Of a stretch of DNA of 64,000 bases, positions 9,713-18,702 are shown in pieces (within the stretch, counting starts at the first letter, position 1; each line of letters starts with the position of its first letter). The position numbers and the translations under genes are program-made. The notes beneath the pieces are model-generated. The model was given only the letters and a program-made list of their open reading frames with translations. It made no database searches and was not told where the DNA came from. Source of the stretch: Caldilineaceae bacterium (lineage in GTDB: Bacteria > Chloroflexota > Anaerolineae > Caldilineales > Caldilineaceae); NCBI GenBank assembly GCA_022824025.1, contig JAJEBF010000011.1, positions 58,663 through 122,662 of the forward strand, read 5' to 3'.

Positions 9713-11002
9713 TTAGCCTCGCTCACCGATGGGCGGATACGGGCGCTCACCTTCACCCAGGTAAATCTGCCGCGGACGGGCAATGCGTTGCTCCGCATCG
9801 CCCATGAGCTCCATCCACTGGGCCAGCCAGCCCGGCATCCTCCCCAGCGCAAAGAGCACCGGGAAGATCTCGACCGGAAATCCCATCGCCTGGTAGATGA
9901 TGCCGCTGTAGAAGTCCACATTGGGATACAGCCGGCGGGAGACGAAATAGTCGTCCTCAAGAGCAGAGCGCTCCAATTCGACGGCAATATCAATCAGCGG
10001 GTTGCTGCCGGTCACATCGAATACTTCGTATGCGATCTTCTTCACGATCTGGGCGCGCGGATCGTAATTCTTATACACCCGATGGCCAAAACCCATCAGA
10101 CGCACCTCCCGGCCCTTCACCCTATCCAGAAAAGCCGGAATCTTCTTCACATCGCCAATTTCAGCAAGCATCCGCAGGACCGCCTCATTGGCGCCCCCAT
10201 GGAGAGGACCGTACAAGGCCCCGATTGCGCCGGCGACTGCGCAATAGGGATCAGCGTCGCTGGAAGCGATGTTGCGCAGCGCCGAAGTAGAGCAGTTCTG
10301 CTCATGATCGGCGTGTAGAACAAACAGGACATCCATCGCCCTCGCCAGCACCGGGTCGATCCCGCTGTCTCCATCGCCCGCGAACCCCATCATATGCAGG
10401 AAGTTGTCGCTGTAGCCCAGCGCGGCGTCCGGCTCGATAGCCGGGAGGCCGCGCCCATTGCGGTAGGCGAACGCGACCGCGGTCGGTAACTGGCCCAGCA
10501 TCCGCGGGACCTGCCGCAATCGGGTCTCGCTGTCATGTACCTGCTTGGCATCCGGGTAAAATGTGGACATCGCCGCAACGGCGCTGATCAGTACGCCCAT
10601 CGGGTGGGCGTCCGCCGGAAAGGTCTGGAGCAAGTTTTTCAGCCCATCGTCGATCCGCGTTTGCGCCATGACGCGCGCGTTCCAGTCGGTCAGCTTGCTT
10701 GCGTTCGGCAGCTCCCCGAAGAGCAGCAGGTACGCCACCTCCAGAAAGGTGCTTTCTTTCGCCAGTTGCTCAATCGGGTAGCCCCGGTAGCGGAGTATCC
10801 CCTTGTCGCCGTCGACGAAAGTGACTTTACTCTTGCAGGACGCCGTATTCGTATAACCAGGATCATAGAGCATCATGCCAAAATCATCGGCCTGCGCCTT
10901 CAGTTGGCGCAGGCCGATAGCCGGGACTGTGTCATGTTCGATCGGTAGCTCGATCGTCTGGCCGGTGCGATTATCGGTTATCGTTAGCGTCTGCTGACTC
11001 AT
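9713..11002 (-). CDS. gltA: Citrate synthase
   Basis: Condenses acetyl-CoA and oxaloacetate to citrate at the entry of the TCA cycle. The 429-residue length is that of the hexameric type II enzymes. Catalytic motifs are visible: HADHEQNCSTS, GPLHGGANEAVL with the active-site His, and GFGHRVYKNYDPRA, which contains the second His and the arginine that binds oxaloacetate. The N-terminal beta segment GQTIELPI and YDPGYTNTASCKS are also typical. Its start ATG is preceded by an AAGGGATG Shine-Dalgarno-like sequence on the minus strand. It converges on recG. Confidence 0.96.
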   Translation of the reverse strand: MSQQTLTITDNRTGQTIELPIEHDTVPAIGLRQLKAQADDFGMMLYDPGYTNTASCKSKVTFVDGDKGILRYRGYPIEQLAKESTFLEVAYLLLFGELPNASKLTDWNARVMAQTRIDDGLKNLLQTFPADAHPMGVLISAVAAMSTFYPDAKQVHDSETRLRQVPRMLGQLPTAVAFAYRNGRGLPAIEPDAALGYSDNFLHMMGFAGDGDSGIDPVLARAMDVLFVLHADHEQNCSTSALRNIASSDADPYCAVAGAIGALYGPLHGGANEAVLRMLAEIGDVKKIPAFLDRVKGREVRLMGFGHRVYKNYDPRAQIVKKIAYEVFDVTGSNPLIDIAVELERSALEDDYFVSRRLYPNVDFYSGIIYQAMGFPVEIFPVLFALGRMPGWLAQWMELMGDAEQRIARPRQIYLGEGERPYPPIGERG

Positions 11003-11133
11003 TGCCGGGACATCCCTTTCAGTTCGGTTGCTTAACCGTTGCAGGTCTTTTCAGTTACTGTACACCACAGTTGCGGAACCTGTGACACGCTTCCACATTC
11101 TCTGAACCCTCTGCCCTCCCACCCTCTGCGCCG

Positions 11134-12105
11134 CTACGACAAATCAACCGGATTCGGCAGTGGACGGCCCTCGACTCCGGCGAGCAGATTCTCCGTTGTC
11201 ATCACAGCCATCTTCGTGCGCGTTGCGACCGTGGCGCTGCCAATGTGGGGCAAAATGACGCAGTTATCCAGCGAGACCAGCGGATGATCCGCGGGCAGAG
11301 GTTCCGGGTCGGTGACGTCCAGTCCGGCGGCCGCGATCTCGCCCTGCGTCAGCGCGTCGTACAGCGCTTCCTGATCGACGACCCCGCCGCGACTGGTGTT
11401 GATGAAGACCGCCGTCGGCTTCATCTTGCGGAACGCCTCAACGCTGAAAAGGGAGCGGGTCTGGTCGTTAAGCGGGCAATGAACCGCCACATAGTCACTC
11501 TCCTGCAGCAGCTTGTCCATCGGTGCAAATGTCGCGCCCACCTCTCGCGCCGCCTCCGGCTTTTTTCTCGGCCCGGTATACAGAATGCGGCAGCCAAAGC
11601 CGCCCAGCATGCGCGCAAAGGCGGCGCCGATGCGCCCCAGGCCCACCAGCCCGACCGTGCTCCCGTGAATGTCGCGGCCTGTCAACCACATCGGTCGCCA
11701 ACTGGGCCACGTCCCGTTCTGCACGGCGCGCGTGCCTTCCGGCAAGCGCCGGGCCGTCGCCAGAAGCAGGGCCAGCGCCAGCTCCGCGGTCGTCTCGGTC
11801 AATACACCGGGCGTATTCCCCAGCGGAATGTCCCGCCGGCGCAGCGCAGCCACATCCACGTGATCGTATCCGACCGACATCGTGGCCACAACCCGTAGCC
11901 CGGGTCCTGCCGCGTCCAACAGCTCATCGTCGATCGACTCCGTCAGCAGACAGTAGAGCCCGTCCGCGCCCTGCACCCAATCCAGCAGCGTATCGCGCCC
12001 AATCGGCTCTTCGCTGTCCCAGTAGCGGGCTTCACATCTTTCCAGGATCGGCGCAATCGCCGCCTGCGGCAACTGGCGGGTCACAACAACTGTGGGTTTG
12101 CTCAT
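11134..12105 (-). CDS. D-2-hydroxyacid dehydrogenase (glyoxylate/hydroxypyruvate reductase-like)
   Basis: A 323-residue NAD(P)-dependent oxidoreductase of the D-isomer 2-hydroxyacid dehydrogenase family. The Rossmann motif is VGLVGLGRIGAAFARML, the substrate-binding segment is MSVGYDHVDVAAL, and the catalytic Arg, Glu and His lie in INTSRGGVVDQ, DVTDPEPLP and ILPHIGSAT. The GRHPR/glyoxylate reductase branch is the best fit, though phosphoglycerate-like substrates cannot be excluded. It lies 90 bp downstream of hflX on the same strand and may be co-transcribed. Confidence 0.88.
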   Translation of the reverse strand: MSKPTVVVTRQLPQAAIAPILERCEARYWDSEEPIGRDTLLDWVQGADGLYCLLTESIDDELLDAAGPGLRVVATMSVGYDHVDVAALRRRDIPLGNTPGVLTETTAELALALLLATARRLPEGTRAVQNGTWPSWRPMWLTGRDIHGSTVGLVGLGRIGAAFARMLGGFGCRILYTGPRKKPEAAREVGATFAPMDKLLQESDYVAVHCPLNDQTRSLFSVEAFRKMKPTAVFINTSRGGVVDQEALYDALTQGEIAAAGLDVTDPEPLPADHPLVSLDNCVILPHIGSATVATRTKMAVMTTENLLAGVEGRPLPNPVDLS

Positions 12106-12195
12106 CTTGTCTACGGCTTTCCGTTTCTTTTCGGGTCGATAACCGCCGGCCGCCCACCGAACTTCGGCGCGCGGCCCGGCCTTCTTTTCTGCTGA

Positions 12196-13641
12196 TTAGC
12201 GGCTCCCTGCCTCCGCCACGCTCCACGCCTCTACACGGCTGACCAGATGGGGCGGCAGCCTGCCCTCAATCAGCGTTCCATCCTCGGTAAACTCCTCCCG
12301 CTCCACACGACCATGCTCATAGATCAAGGCAACCAGGTCGCCTTTGCTGTAAGGGAGCAGCAACCGCAACGCCGTCATCGTTTCTTGCAACTTGCCATCC
12401 ACAGCGGCCAGCAGTTCGGGGATGCCTTCTCCTGTCCGGGCGCTGATTGGAACAGGCGAAGGATACTCTTGAAGGGCGTTGCTCAACTGCGCCGCAAGGC
12501 GGGGATCTTCTTCCCCACCGGGATGGAGCAGGTCGGTCTTGTTCAGCGCGGTCACCAGTGGTTTGGCGCCCGCATCCAGTTCTTCCAACATCTCTTCCAC
12601 CGCGCTTACCTGCTCATCCGCGTTGGGGTGAGAGATATCCACCACATGCAGCAGCAGGTCAGCTTCGGTGATCTCTTCCAGGGTTGCCCGAAACGCGGCC
12701 ACCAGCGCTGTGGGCAGCTTCTGGATGAAGCCGACCGTATCCGTGAACAGGGCTGTGCGCGCGCTGGGCAGCTCGACGCGCCGGGTGGTCGGGTCCAGGG
12801 TGGCAAACAGCTGGTCCTGGGCCAGAACGCTGGCATCGCTGACCGCGTTCAGAAGCGTACTCTTGCCTGCATTCGTATAGCCAACCACGACGATGACCGG
12901 CGTCGTGGATTTCTGGCGGCGTTGCCGGTAACGATCGCGGTGCTGGCGTACCTCCTCCAGCTCCCGCTTAAGATGGGCAATGCGGCGGCCGATCTCGCGC
13001 CGGTCGACTTCCAACTGCGTCTCGCCCGGTCCGCGCACGCCGACGCCGCCGCTGGCGCCGCCCGCGCGCCCGCCGGCCTGCCGCGCCAGGTGAGTCCATG
13101 CCCGGGTGAGCCGGGGAAGCCGGTACTCATACTGAGCAAGCTCTACCTGCACCGCGCCTTCTTTGGTCTTGGCATGGCGGGCGAAGATATCCAGGATCAG
13201 GGCGGTGCGGTCGATCACTTTCACGTCCTGGCCCAGAACCCTCTCAATTTCGCGTTGCTGGCGCGGCGAGAGCTCCTCATCGAAGATCACGACATTCGCG
13301 CCCAGCTCCAGGATCAACGTCTTCAGGTCGCCCAATTTGCCGGAGCCGATGAAGGTTGCCGGGTGCGGGTGTTGGAGCCGCTGGGTCAGTTCGCCCCGCA
13401 CTTCAAGGCCCGCGGTCGCGGCCAGCAAAGCCAGTTCGCTAAGCGAGTCCTCCATTGAGAGGATGCCGGGCTGACCCGCCAGGCTGACGCCAACCAGAAC
13501 AGCCTCTTCTTCCGGCTTGTCGGTAAGAATCAGCCCCTGGTCATCGCGCACAACGACGCTGGCGCCGCCCTCGGCCGCGCCGGTGAAATCATCAACGACC
13601 GTCAGGCCGCCTGTACGGTTTTCGTGTTGACTTTCTGACAT
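12196..13641 (-). CDS. hflX: Ribosome-associated GTPase HflX
   Basis: HflX binds the 50S subunit and splits stalled ribosomes under stress. This 481-residue copy has the N-terminal HflX domain (QRLQHPHPATFIGSGKL, VIFDEELSPRQQREIE, VIDRTALILDIFARHA), a glycine-rich linker (GGRAGGASGGVGVRGPGE), and a C-terminal G domain with GYTNAGKS (G1), DTVGFIQ (G3) and NKTDLL (G4). The first ~45 residues are an additional, poorly conserved extension. Before the island arrived, this gene was probably the next downstream neighbour of mvaD on the minus strand. Confidence 0.95.
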   Translation of the reverse strand: MSESQHENRTGGLTVVDDFTGAAEGGASVVVRDDQGLILTDKPEEEAVLVGVSLAGQPGILSMEDSLSELALLAATAGLEVRGELTQRLQHPHPATFIGSGKLGDLKTLILELGANVVIFDEELSPRQQREIERVLGQDVKVIDRTALILDIFARHAKTKEGAVQVELAQYEYRLPRLTRAWTHLARQAGGRAGGASGGVGVRGPGETQLEVDRREIGRRIAHLKRELEEVRQHRDRYRQRRQKSTTPVIVVVGYTNAGKSTLLNAVSDASVLAQDQLFATLDPTTRRVELPSARTALFTDTVGFIQKLPTALVAAFRATLEEITEADLLLHVVDISHPNADEQVSAVEEMLEELDAGAKPLVTALNKTDLLHPGGEEDPRLAAQLSNALQEYPSPVPISARTGEGIPELLAAVDGKLQETMTALRLLLPYSKGDLVALIYEHGRVEREEFTEDGTLIEGRLPPHLVSRVEAWSVAEAGSR

Positions 13642-14274
13642 CTATCTAGGTGTGCCTTTCACAGCGTTCATCCAAATTGGGGGGAAATCATCGTGCCCGC
13701 TGAAGGCTAACGCTGTACTCCAATGGAACAATTCCGGTCGGCTGTGGCCGCCTCGAGGCAAAAAAGGTTTCCAGCGGCGGCAATTCCCTTTGCATCTGCA
13801 AACGATCAGTTGGAGGGCATCCGCTGCGTCTCCTTCTGTGTGTCGGTGGCCCGGCAGGCCATCGTCCATAAAGTAGCCTGGCCGGGAGAGCGCTGCTGCC
13901 GATCGCGACCGCAAGCAAAGCCCAGGCAGGCCAAGCCCGGCAAGATTCGCATATTGTACACGATTTTGGGAATTCGCGCCCGCCGGGGAAGCAGAGAACC
14001 GTACGCGCAACCGCCGCTGAAGGACTGTTGGGGCAAGGTCCCGTTCAGAGCGGCCACAGAATGAGGCAGGCTTACGTCCGGCCACTCGCATTGCGACTCC
14101 GTCCAGGAAGCCGCGGCACCGCCGCCGGATCAATTCACGCAGCGGCCCTTCTCGTCGCGAATGGGCGCCGGTCGCGGCACTTCACATAACAGCCTGACCC
14201 GCCCCCGCGAGTGAAGTTGAGCGGCCGGCTTTCGCCGCCATGGAAAACGGGGCAGACGACAGCTTTCCCTCTTG
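13642..14274. other. Intergenic stretch between hflX and the island's left repeat
   Basis: No open frame here resembles a protein. The stretch must contain the hflX promoter on the minus strand, but I could not identify convincing hexamers. It is the host sequence expected to have followed mvaD before the island inserted. Confidence 0.5.
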
Positions 14275-14418
14275 TCTATCAGAAAAGATGCCCATCCAAC
14301 AACTCCGGACCCGCCCCGGGCCCACTCGTCAGCACCCGGCGCACTGCCGGCAGCGCGCTGACACGCCGCTCTACCTCGTCCGCAGCGTCTGCCTCGCAGA
14401 TCAGATGCACGTTCGGCC
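14275..14418 (-). repeat. Left direct repeat: displaced mvaD 3' fragment
   Basis: 144 bp aligning without gaps to 23900-24043 with 7 mismatches. The first 63 bp (14275-14337) are identical to 23900-23962 and include the mvaD stop codon; all seven mismatches fall in the rest. In the mvaD frame it still encodes the final ~46 residues ([20 protein letters not shown] and on to [10 protein letters not shown]). It has no start of its own and is a gene fragment. Confidence 0.9.
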
Positions 14419-14475
14419 TTTTGGATTCTGTCTGGACGCGGGACGGGAAAACCGGCCCAGCGAATTCTGAGGCCC

Positions 14476-16707
14476 TCACCGCTTCAACCTCATCAGTAAA
14501 GCAATTCCCCTCCGTATCCTTTCCCGTCCCGACGCAATAAATGTAATTGTCAATAGCCCGAAGACTGCCCCCAGCGCTATCAGTCCTTGTATCCCTGCCA
14601 ACCCTTCTATCTGTGAAACAGAGACATAATGAACGATTTGCGAAAGTCTTCTCTCAATTGAATCTAGTGTACTCAGTAGCCATGCGATTCCCCTCTCGGC
14701 GTACATTGTAGCGCCCTGCCACATAAGACCTAGCGCCAATATTGCCGTCAAGCTCAGACCCAGCCAGATCTGTTGGGGAAGGGACAGTCGACTTAAGACT
14801 TTTCCAAATCCCAACGACTTTAATGTCAACAGCCCGGAAATTGCCCCCAGCGCTATCAATCCTGGTATCGTCACAGACCTTTCTATCTCTGTTTTAGAGA
14901 CATAATCCACGATCTGTGAAAATCTTCCCTCAATTGATCTCGATGTGCTCAGTACCAAAGCGATTCCCCACTCGGCATATGCCAGAGCGTCCTGCCACAT
15001 AAGGCCTAGTGCCAATATCGCCGTCACGCCCAGCCCCAACCAGACCTGTTGCCGGAAGGATAGTTGATCCAACGCCTTTCCCAATCCCATCCCGGTAATT
15101 TTTATCAGCCAGGATAGTCCCTTGGCCAGTTTTCTCAGACCCAACCATGTGACTCCTATCAGCCAGGCAAATCCCTTCCCCGCCTTTCTCAAACCCAACC
15201 ATGTGACTCCTGCCAGCCAGGCAAGTCCCTTCCCCGCCTTTCTCAAACCCAACCATGTGACTCCTATCAGCCAGACAGATCCCTTCCCCGCCTTTCCCAA
15301 ACCCAACCATGTGATTCCTATCAGCCAGACAAATCCCTTCCCCACTATTTTCAGACCCAACCATGTAATTCTTATCGGCCAGGTGAATCCTATCCATGCC
15401 CTTCTCAATCCCACTAATCTGACCGTTAACAACCCTGAAATTGCTCCTAACGCTATCAGCCCTGGTATCCCAACAAGCCATGCAATCGCTGGCAAAACGA
15501 CATGAACAGCGAAGTGGGTAAGTATCTCGTCGATCAACTTCGGTACGCTCTGTAACCATGCGACTCCCCATTCGGCATACACAAAAAGGCTCTGCCACGT
15601 ATAGCTTAGTACCACAATTCCGATAAAGCCGAGCGCCAACCACATTTTCTGGCGATGGGACAGTCGACCCGACACTTTGCCCATTCCCGACCAGGTAGTT
15701 CCTATAAGCCGAGTAACTCCCCTCCATACCCTTTTCAGTCCTAACGCTTTAATTGTTGCCAGCCCTGTAACTGTGCCCAGTGCTATCAGTCCTGGTAGCC
15801 CCACAACCCATGTGATCACAGGTCTTACGAAATGATCAACGAATTGGTACAGTTCCTTCCCAACGGTTCCGGGTATACTTGCTAGCCACGCGGCGCCCCT
15901 GTCGGCAACCTCGATTGCACTCTGCCACGTAAAGACGAGCGGCACAACCCCTACCACGAGTAGTCCCAACAGCATCAGTAGGCGAAAGGACAGTTGACCT
16001 AACACCTTTCTAAGGTTAGTCCTCTTCGCACCTTGCGGCCTTGACGCAGCGGCGGGGGCGGCCTGATTCAGGGCTGCCGACCAACTTTCGACAGCCCACT
16101 GCGCTGCATTGCCAGAAAAGCCATAGCGCTTTTGCAGTCGTCGTGTGAGGCGCCGAACTCTGGCTGCGCTCTTTCGCTTTTGGGCAAGAAGGTCGGCGGG
16201 GATGCCCTCCCGCAAGGCGTGGACAAGGAGGAAGCGTTCCCTACCGAACTCGCCGCTGAGGTCAGCCAGGAGCGCATTCACTCGAGCGGGGTCATTGAGT
16301 AAGTCAGAGCCATAGTCAGTGAGCAATTTGCTTAGTGCATGCCTGGGATAATTGGAAAGCTCTCCGTGCAGGCCATTTAGGCTGTCGTCACCGTCGCGAG
16401 AGGTGTTCGGTTCTGGCGAATCGATTCTTAAGGCAGAACACCAGCTCTCGGCCGCCCACTGCGCTGCCTCTGAGGAAAAGCAATACCGGCTCTGCAATCG
16501 CCGGGAGCACATTCTGCGCCAATACGTGTCAGAGCTATCGGCAACAGAAACGCGTTCCCGCAGAGCATAGACCAGAACCAAGCGTTCTGCGTGGTGCCTT
16601 CCACAGTGGTCGGCCAGTAGAGCGTCAACGCGCGCGGGCTCATCGAGCAAGGTCGGTCCATACTGTTCTATCAGTCGACGCAACGTGCGCCGCGGGAGAG
16701 GATGCAT
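14476..16707 (-). CDS. Large island protein 1: doubled helical domain plus membrane repeats
   Basis: I do not recognise a named family. The 743-residue protein begins MHPLPRR and has two copies of a ~95-residue helical domain (about 5-93 and 122-213). Each copy contains YG..LL..P.RV.ALLAD, an ERLVLV or ERFLLV segment followed by HALRE or YALRE, then RLQ.RY.FS..AAQWA.ESW. From residue 237 on it is very hydrophobic, with four long repeats (about 237-347, 348-458, 549-640 and 641-743) sharing a W(L/A)xLG start, a TWQ or MWQ motif and PGLIALG (QGLIALG in the last). Between them lie five 18-residue repeats such as FAWLIGVTWLGLRKAGKG (459-548). It is likely an integral or membrane-inserting protein. 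It is the last gene of the operon, 39 bp after island protein 2. Confidence 0.8.
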   Translation of the reverse strand: MHPLPRRTLRRLIEQYGPTLLDEPARVDALLADHCGRHHAERLVLVYALRERVSVADSSDTYWRRMCSRRLQSRYCFSSEAAQWAAESWCSALRIDSPEPNTSRDGDDSLNGLHGELSNYPRHALSKLLTDYGSDLLNDPARVNALLADLSGEFGRERFLLVHALREGIPADLLAQKRKSAARVRRLTRRLQKRYGFSGNAAQWAVESWSAALNQAAPAAASRPQGAKRTNLRKVLGQLSFRLLMLLGLLVVGVVPLVFTWQSAIEVADRGAAWLASIPGTVGKELYQFVDHFVRPVITWVVGLPGLIALGTVTGLATIKALGLKRVWRGVTRLIGTTWSGMGKVSGRLSHRQKMWLALGFIGIVVLSYTWQSLFVYAEWGVAWLQSVPKLIDEILTHFAVHVVLPAIAWLVGIPGLIALGAISGLLTVRLVGLRRAWIGFTWPIRITWLGLKIVGKGFVWLIGITWLGLGKAGKGSVWLIGVTWLGLRKAGKGLAWLAGVTWLGLRKAGKGFAWLIGVTWLGLRKLAKGLSWLIKITGMGLGKALDQLSFRQQVWLGLGVTAILALGLMWQDALAYAEWGIALVLSTSRSIEGRFSQIVDYVSKTEIERSVTIPGLIALGAISGLLTLKSLGFGKVLSRLSLPQQIWLGLSLTAILALGLMWQGATMYAERGIAWLLSTLDSIERRLSQIVHYVSVSQIEGLAGIQGLIALGAVFGLLTITFIASGRERIRRGIALLMRLKR
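15064..15333 (-). repeat. Five tandem 54-bp repeats inside island protein 1
   Basis: The DNA encoding residues 459-548 is a tandem array of 54-bp units. The plus strand shows recurring CCCAACCATGTGA at near-54-bp steps around 15142, 15196, 15250 and 15304. Each unit codes for an 18-residue module WL(I/A)G(V/I)TWLGL(R/G)KAGKG with a hydrophobic half and a cationic Lys/Gly half. Eighteen residues equal five turns of alpha-helix, so each copy presents the same face. Confidence 0.85.
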
Positions 16708-16746
16708 CGCCTGGCATCTCTTTCGCCTAAGAGGAAGTCGGACAGT

Positions 16747-18651
16747 CTATCCCAGCAAAGCAACCAGCCCTAGCAGCCCCGGTAACGCAAGAAGCCACAT
16801 ACATCCACTTGGGCGCGGAGAAGATCGATCTTTGGGGACGCGCTCTTCTTTCGGGGGCGGATCGCTTGACTTCGGTCCACTTGGGCGTGGGGAAGATTGG
16901 TCTTTGGGGACAGTAGGTGTACTGGCGTGATTAACTGGCTGGTAACAAGGGGCGTATGGAGACTTCTTTGACCAAGTGATCTCAATCTGGTTATCCGAAA
17001 ATAATCGCTGGAGCAACCCGATTACCTGCTCTTGTTCTGTCTTCAGGATTGCGGCAACTTCTCGAGAAGTCAACGGACTCCGTCTCAGTTCCTTCAAAAC
17101 TATTTCAGATGATCTCTTTTCCGCCAGTCGAGCCCTCGCTTCTGCTTCTGTTCGTTTTTCGACCATCTTGCGAGCTGTCGCTGCCGCTGAGGACCATTCC
17201 TTCGATTTCAGACGAGCCGCTCTATCTGCAGCAGCCTGCCTTTTCCCAAGCTGTTGAACCACAATTTTCGCTGCGGCAAGTTTATTGACTGACTGCCGGG
17301 CAGCAGAATCTGCTTCGGCACATTCCTTAGCTAACCGTTGGGCTTTCGTTTCTGCTGCATCGCGTTCATCAGCTACCTGATGGACTTTCGATACTGCCGA
17401 ACTGCGTTCTCTGGCTACCTGTCGGACATGCGAAACCGCTGCAGCGCGCGCTCTTTCTGACTTCCGAGCAACTAGCTCCGTTGCCCTCCATTCCTTTACC
17501 TTCTTTCGAGCAGCCACTCCCACTGCCCTCTTTTTCTCATCAGTCGCGACAACAGTCGTATATGACCATCCCTTCACCTGGAAGCCGGCGGGGTAATGAC
17601 CGCGTCTCCTTAACAAGATTTCTTCGATTTTTTCCAATTCCTCCAATTGCCTCAACCATGTGACTGCCTGCTCCTCACTGACTCCAAAGATCTTTCCCAC
17701 TTCGCCAGGGGTTAAGGGATTCAGTTCTAGGATTTGCACAATGACCTCTTTTACCGCCTCACCTTTCTGTCGAGCGGTTCTTGCAGCACGAGCCTTAAGC
17801 CAGAATTCTTTTCGAGCTGCGTCCAAGTCATATGCTTTCTGGCGAGCGACAGTTTCCGCTGCGGCCAGGGCACTCTTTTTCTGGCGAGCAACAGTTTCCG
17901 CTGCCTTCAGATCATTTTTCTTCTGACGAGCAACCGCTTTCGCTGCTTCCCTCTCCGTTGCCAAATGTCGAGCGACCGCCTTCGCTGCTTCCCGCTTCAC
18001 CTTCAGTGAAGAGTCCTGTCCAGATTGGGCAACCACAATAGACAAAGACCAACTTTCAATTGCCCAGCGTGCGGCCTCCGTCGAAAGGCCGTATTTCCTC
18101 TGAAAGCGTTGGGAAAGTTGTTGCCTTTCGTTTCTGTCATCCAAGTGTTGGACCAATAGTTCGGCGGGTATATTTTCCCGCAAAGCGTGGACCAACAGGA
18201 ATCGTTCTCTAACGGGCAATTCACCAAGGTCAGCCAAGAGAGCATGTACACGCGCAGGATCTTCGAGGAGAGCGGGTCCGTAGTCTGTCAGCAGCCGGCG
18301 CAGCGCGATCTGTGGGGCATGGGAAAACTCTGTATGGCTGCCACTGCGGGAGATATTCCGTTGTGATGGACCGAGATCTAGAGCCTCGAACCAACTCTCA
18401 GTCGCCCACTGCGCCGCCTCAGAAGAAAAGCCGTAACGCCTCTGCAAAGTCTGAGGAATATGATGTCCGTAGCCTGCGCTATCTCGCGAAGTGGACAACA
18501 GTTTGGCCGCGTGAAACAGGAGAAAGCGTTCACAATGATACGCTCCCCACAAGTCGGCTAAGAGAGCGTCTAAACGCGCGGGGTCATTTAGAATTGTCCG
18601 GCCGAAGTCTTTGAGCAGTTGATGTAAAATGCGCCTCGGGAGTGGGTGCAT
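16747..18651 (-). CDS. Large island protein 2: doubled helical domain, two coiled coils, two winged-helix-like modules, hydrophobic tail
   Basis: No named family recognised. This 634-residue paralogue of the other two large island proteins has helical-domain copies at about 5-92 and 114-203. These are followed by an Ala/Lys/Glu/Arg-rich coiled coil (218-300), a winged-helix-like module (302-360; NPLTPGEVGKIFGVSEEQAV then WLRQLEELEKIEEI), a second long coiled coil (372-512), and a second such module (515-572; SPLTSREVAAILKTEQEQVI). Next come a Pro/Ser/Lys linker with a duplicated VPKD(Q/R)SSPRPSG motif and a hydrophobic C-terminal tail (617-634, WLLALPGLLGLVALLG) that could anchor it in the membrane. 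It sits 51 bp after island protein 3. Confidence 0.8.
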   Translation of the reverse strand: MHPLPRRILHQLLKDFGRTILNDPARLDALLADLWGAYHCERFLLFHAAKLLSTSRDSAGYGHHIPQTLQRRYGFSSEAAQWATESWFEALDLGPSQRNISRSGSHTEFSHAPQIALRRLLTDYGPALLEDPARVHALLADLGELPVRERFLLVHALRENIPAELLVQHLDDRNERQQLSQRFQRKYGLSTEAARWAIESWSLSIVVAQSGQDSSLKVKREAAKAVARHLATEREAAKAVARQKKNDLKAAETVARQKKSALAAAETVARQKAYDLDAARKEFWLKARAARTARQKGEAVKEVIVQILELNPLTPGEVGKIFGVSEEQAVTWLRQLEELEKIEEILLRRRGHYPAGFQVKGWSYTTVVATDEKKRAVGVAARKKVKEWRATELVARKSERARAAAVSHVRQVARERSSAVSKVHQVADERDAAETKAQRLAKECAEADSAARQSVNKLAAAKIVVQQLGKRQAAADRAARLKSKEWSSAAATARKMVEKRTEAEARARLAEKRSSEIVLKELRRSPLTSREVAAILKTEQEQVIGLLQRLFSDNQIEITWSKKSPYAPCYQPVNHASTPTVPKDQSSPRPSGPKSSDPPPKEERVPKDRSSPRPSGCMWLLALPGLLGLVALLG

Positions 18652-18702
18652 CGCTAGAAGCTTCTTCAGTCCTAACTAATTGGTCATCTCCGCCAACCCT
18701 CT

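Noticed and set aside
12106..12195. A hairpin-rich stretch after hflX as a terminator.
   Set aside because: The CCGAAGTTCGG stem is present but there is no T-run, and the next gene on the same strand begins shortly after, so read-through is as likely.
12247..13458. A 403-codon plus-strand frame opposite hflX.
   Set aside because: hflX has all GTPase motifs; the opposite frame has none.
13642..14133. A 163-codon minus-strand frame between hflX and the island.
   Set aside because: Amino-acid composition is not protein-like and it ends exactly at the hflX start; it looks like non-coding sequence.
14275..14479. A small gene covering the left repeat.
   Set aside because: It is only the copied 3' end of mvaD preceded by unrelated codons; no start or function is expected.
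15100..15340. Regular repeats resembling a CRISPR array.
   Set aside because: The units are contiguous 54-bp coding repeats without unique spacers and stay in frame within island protein 1.
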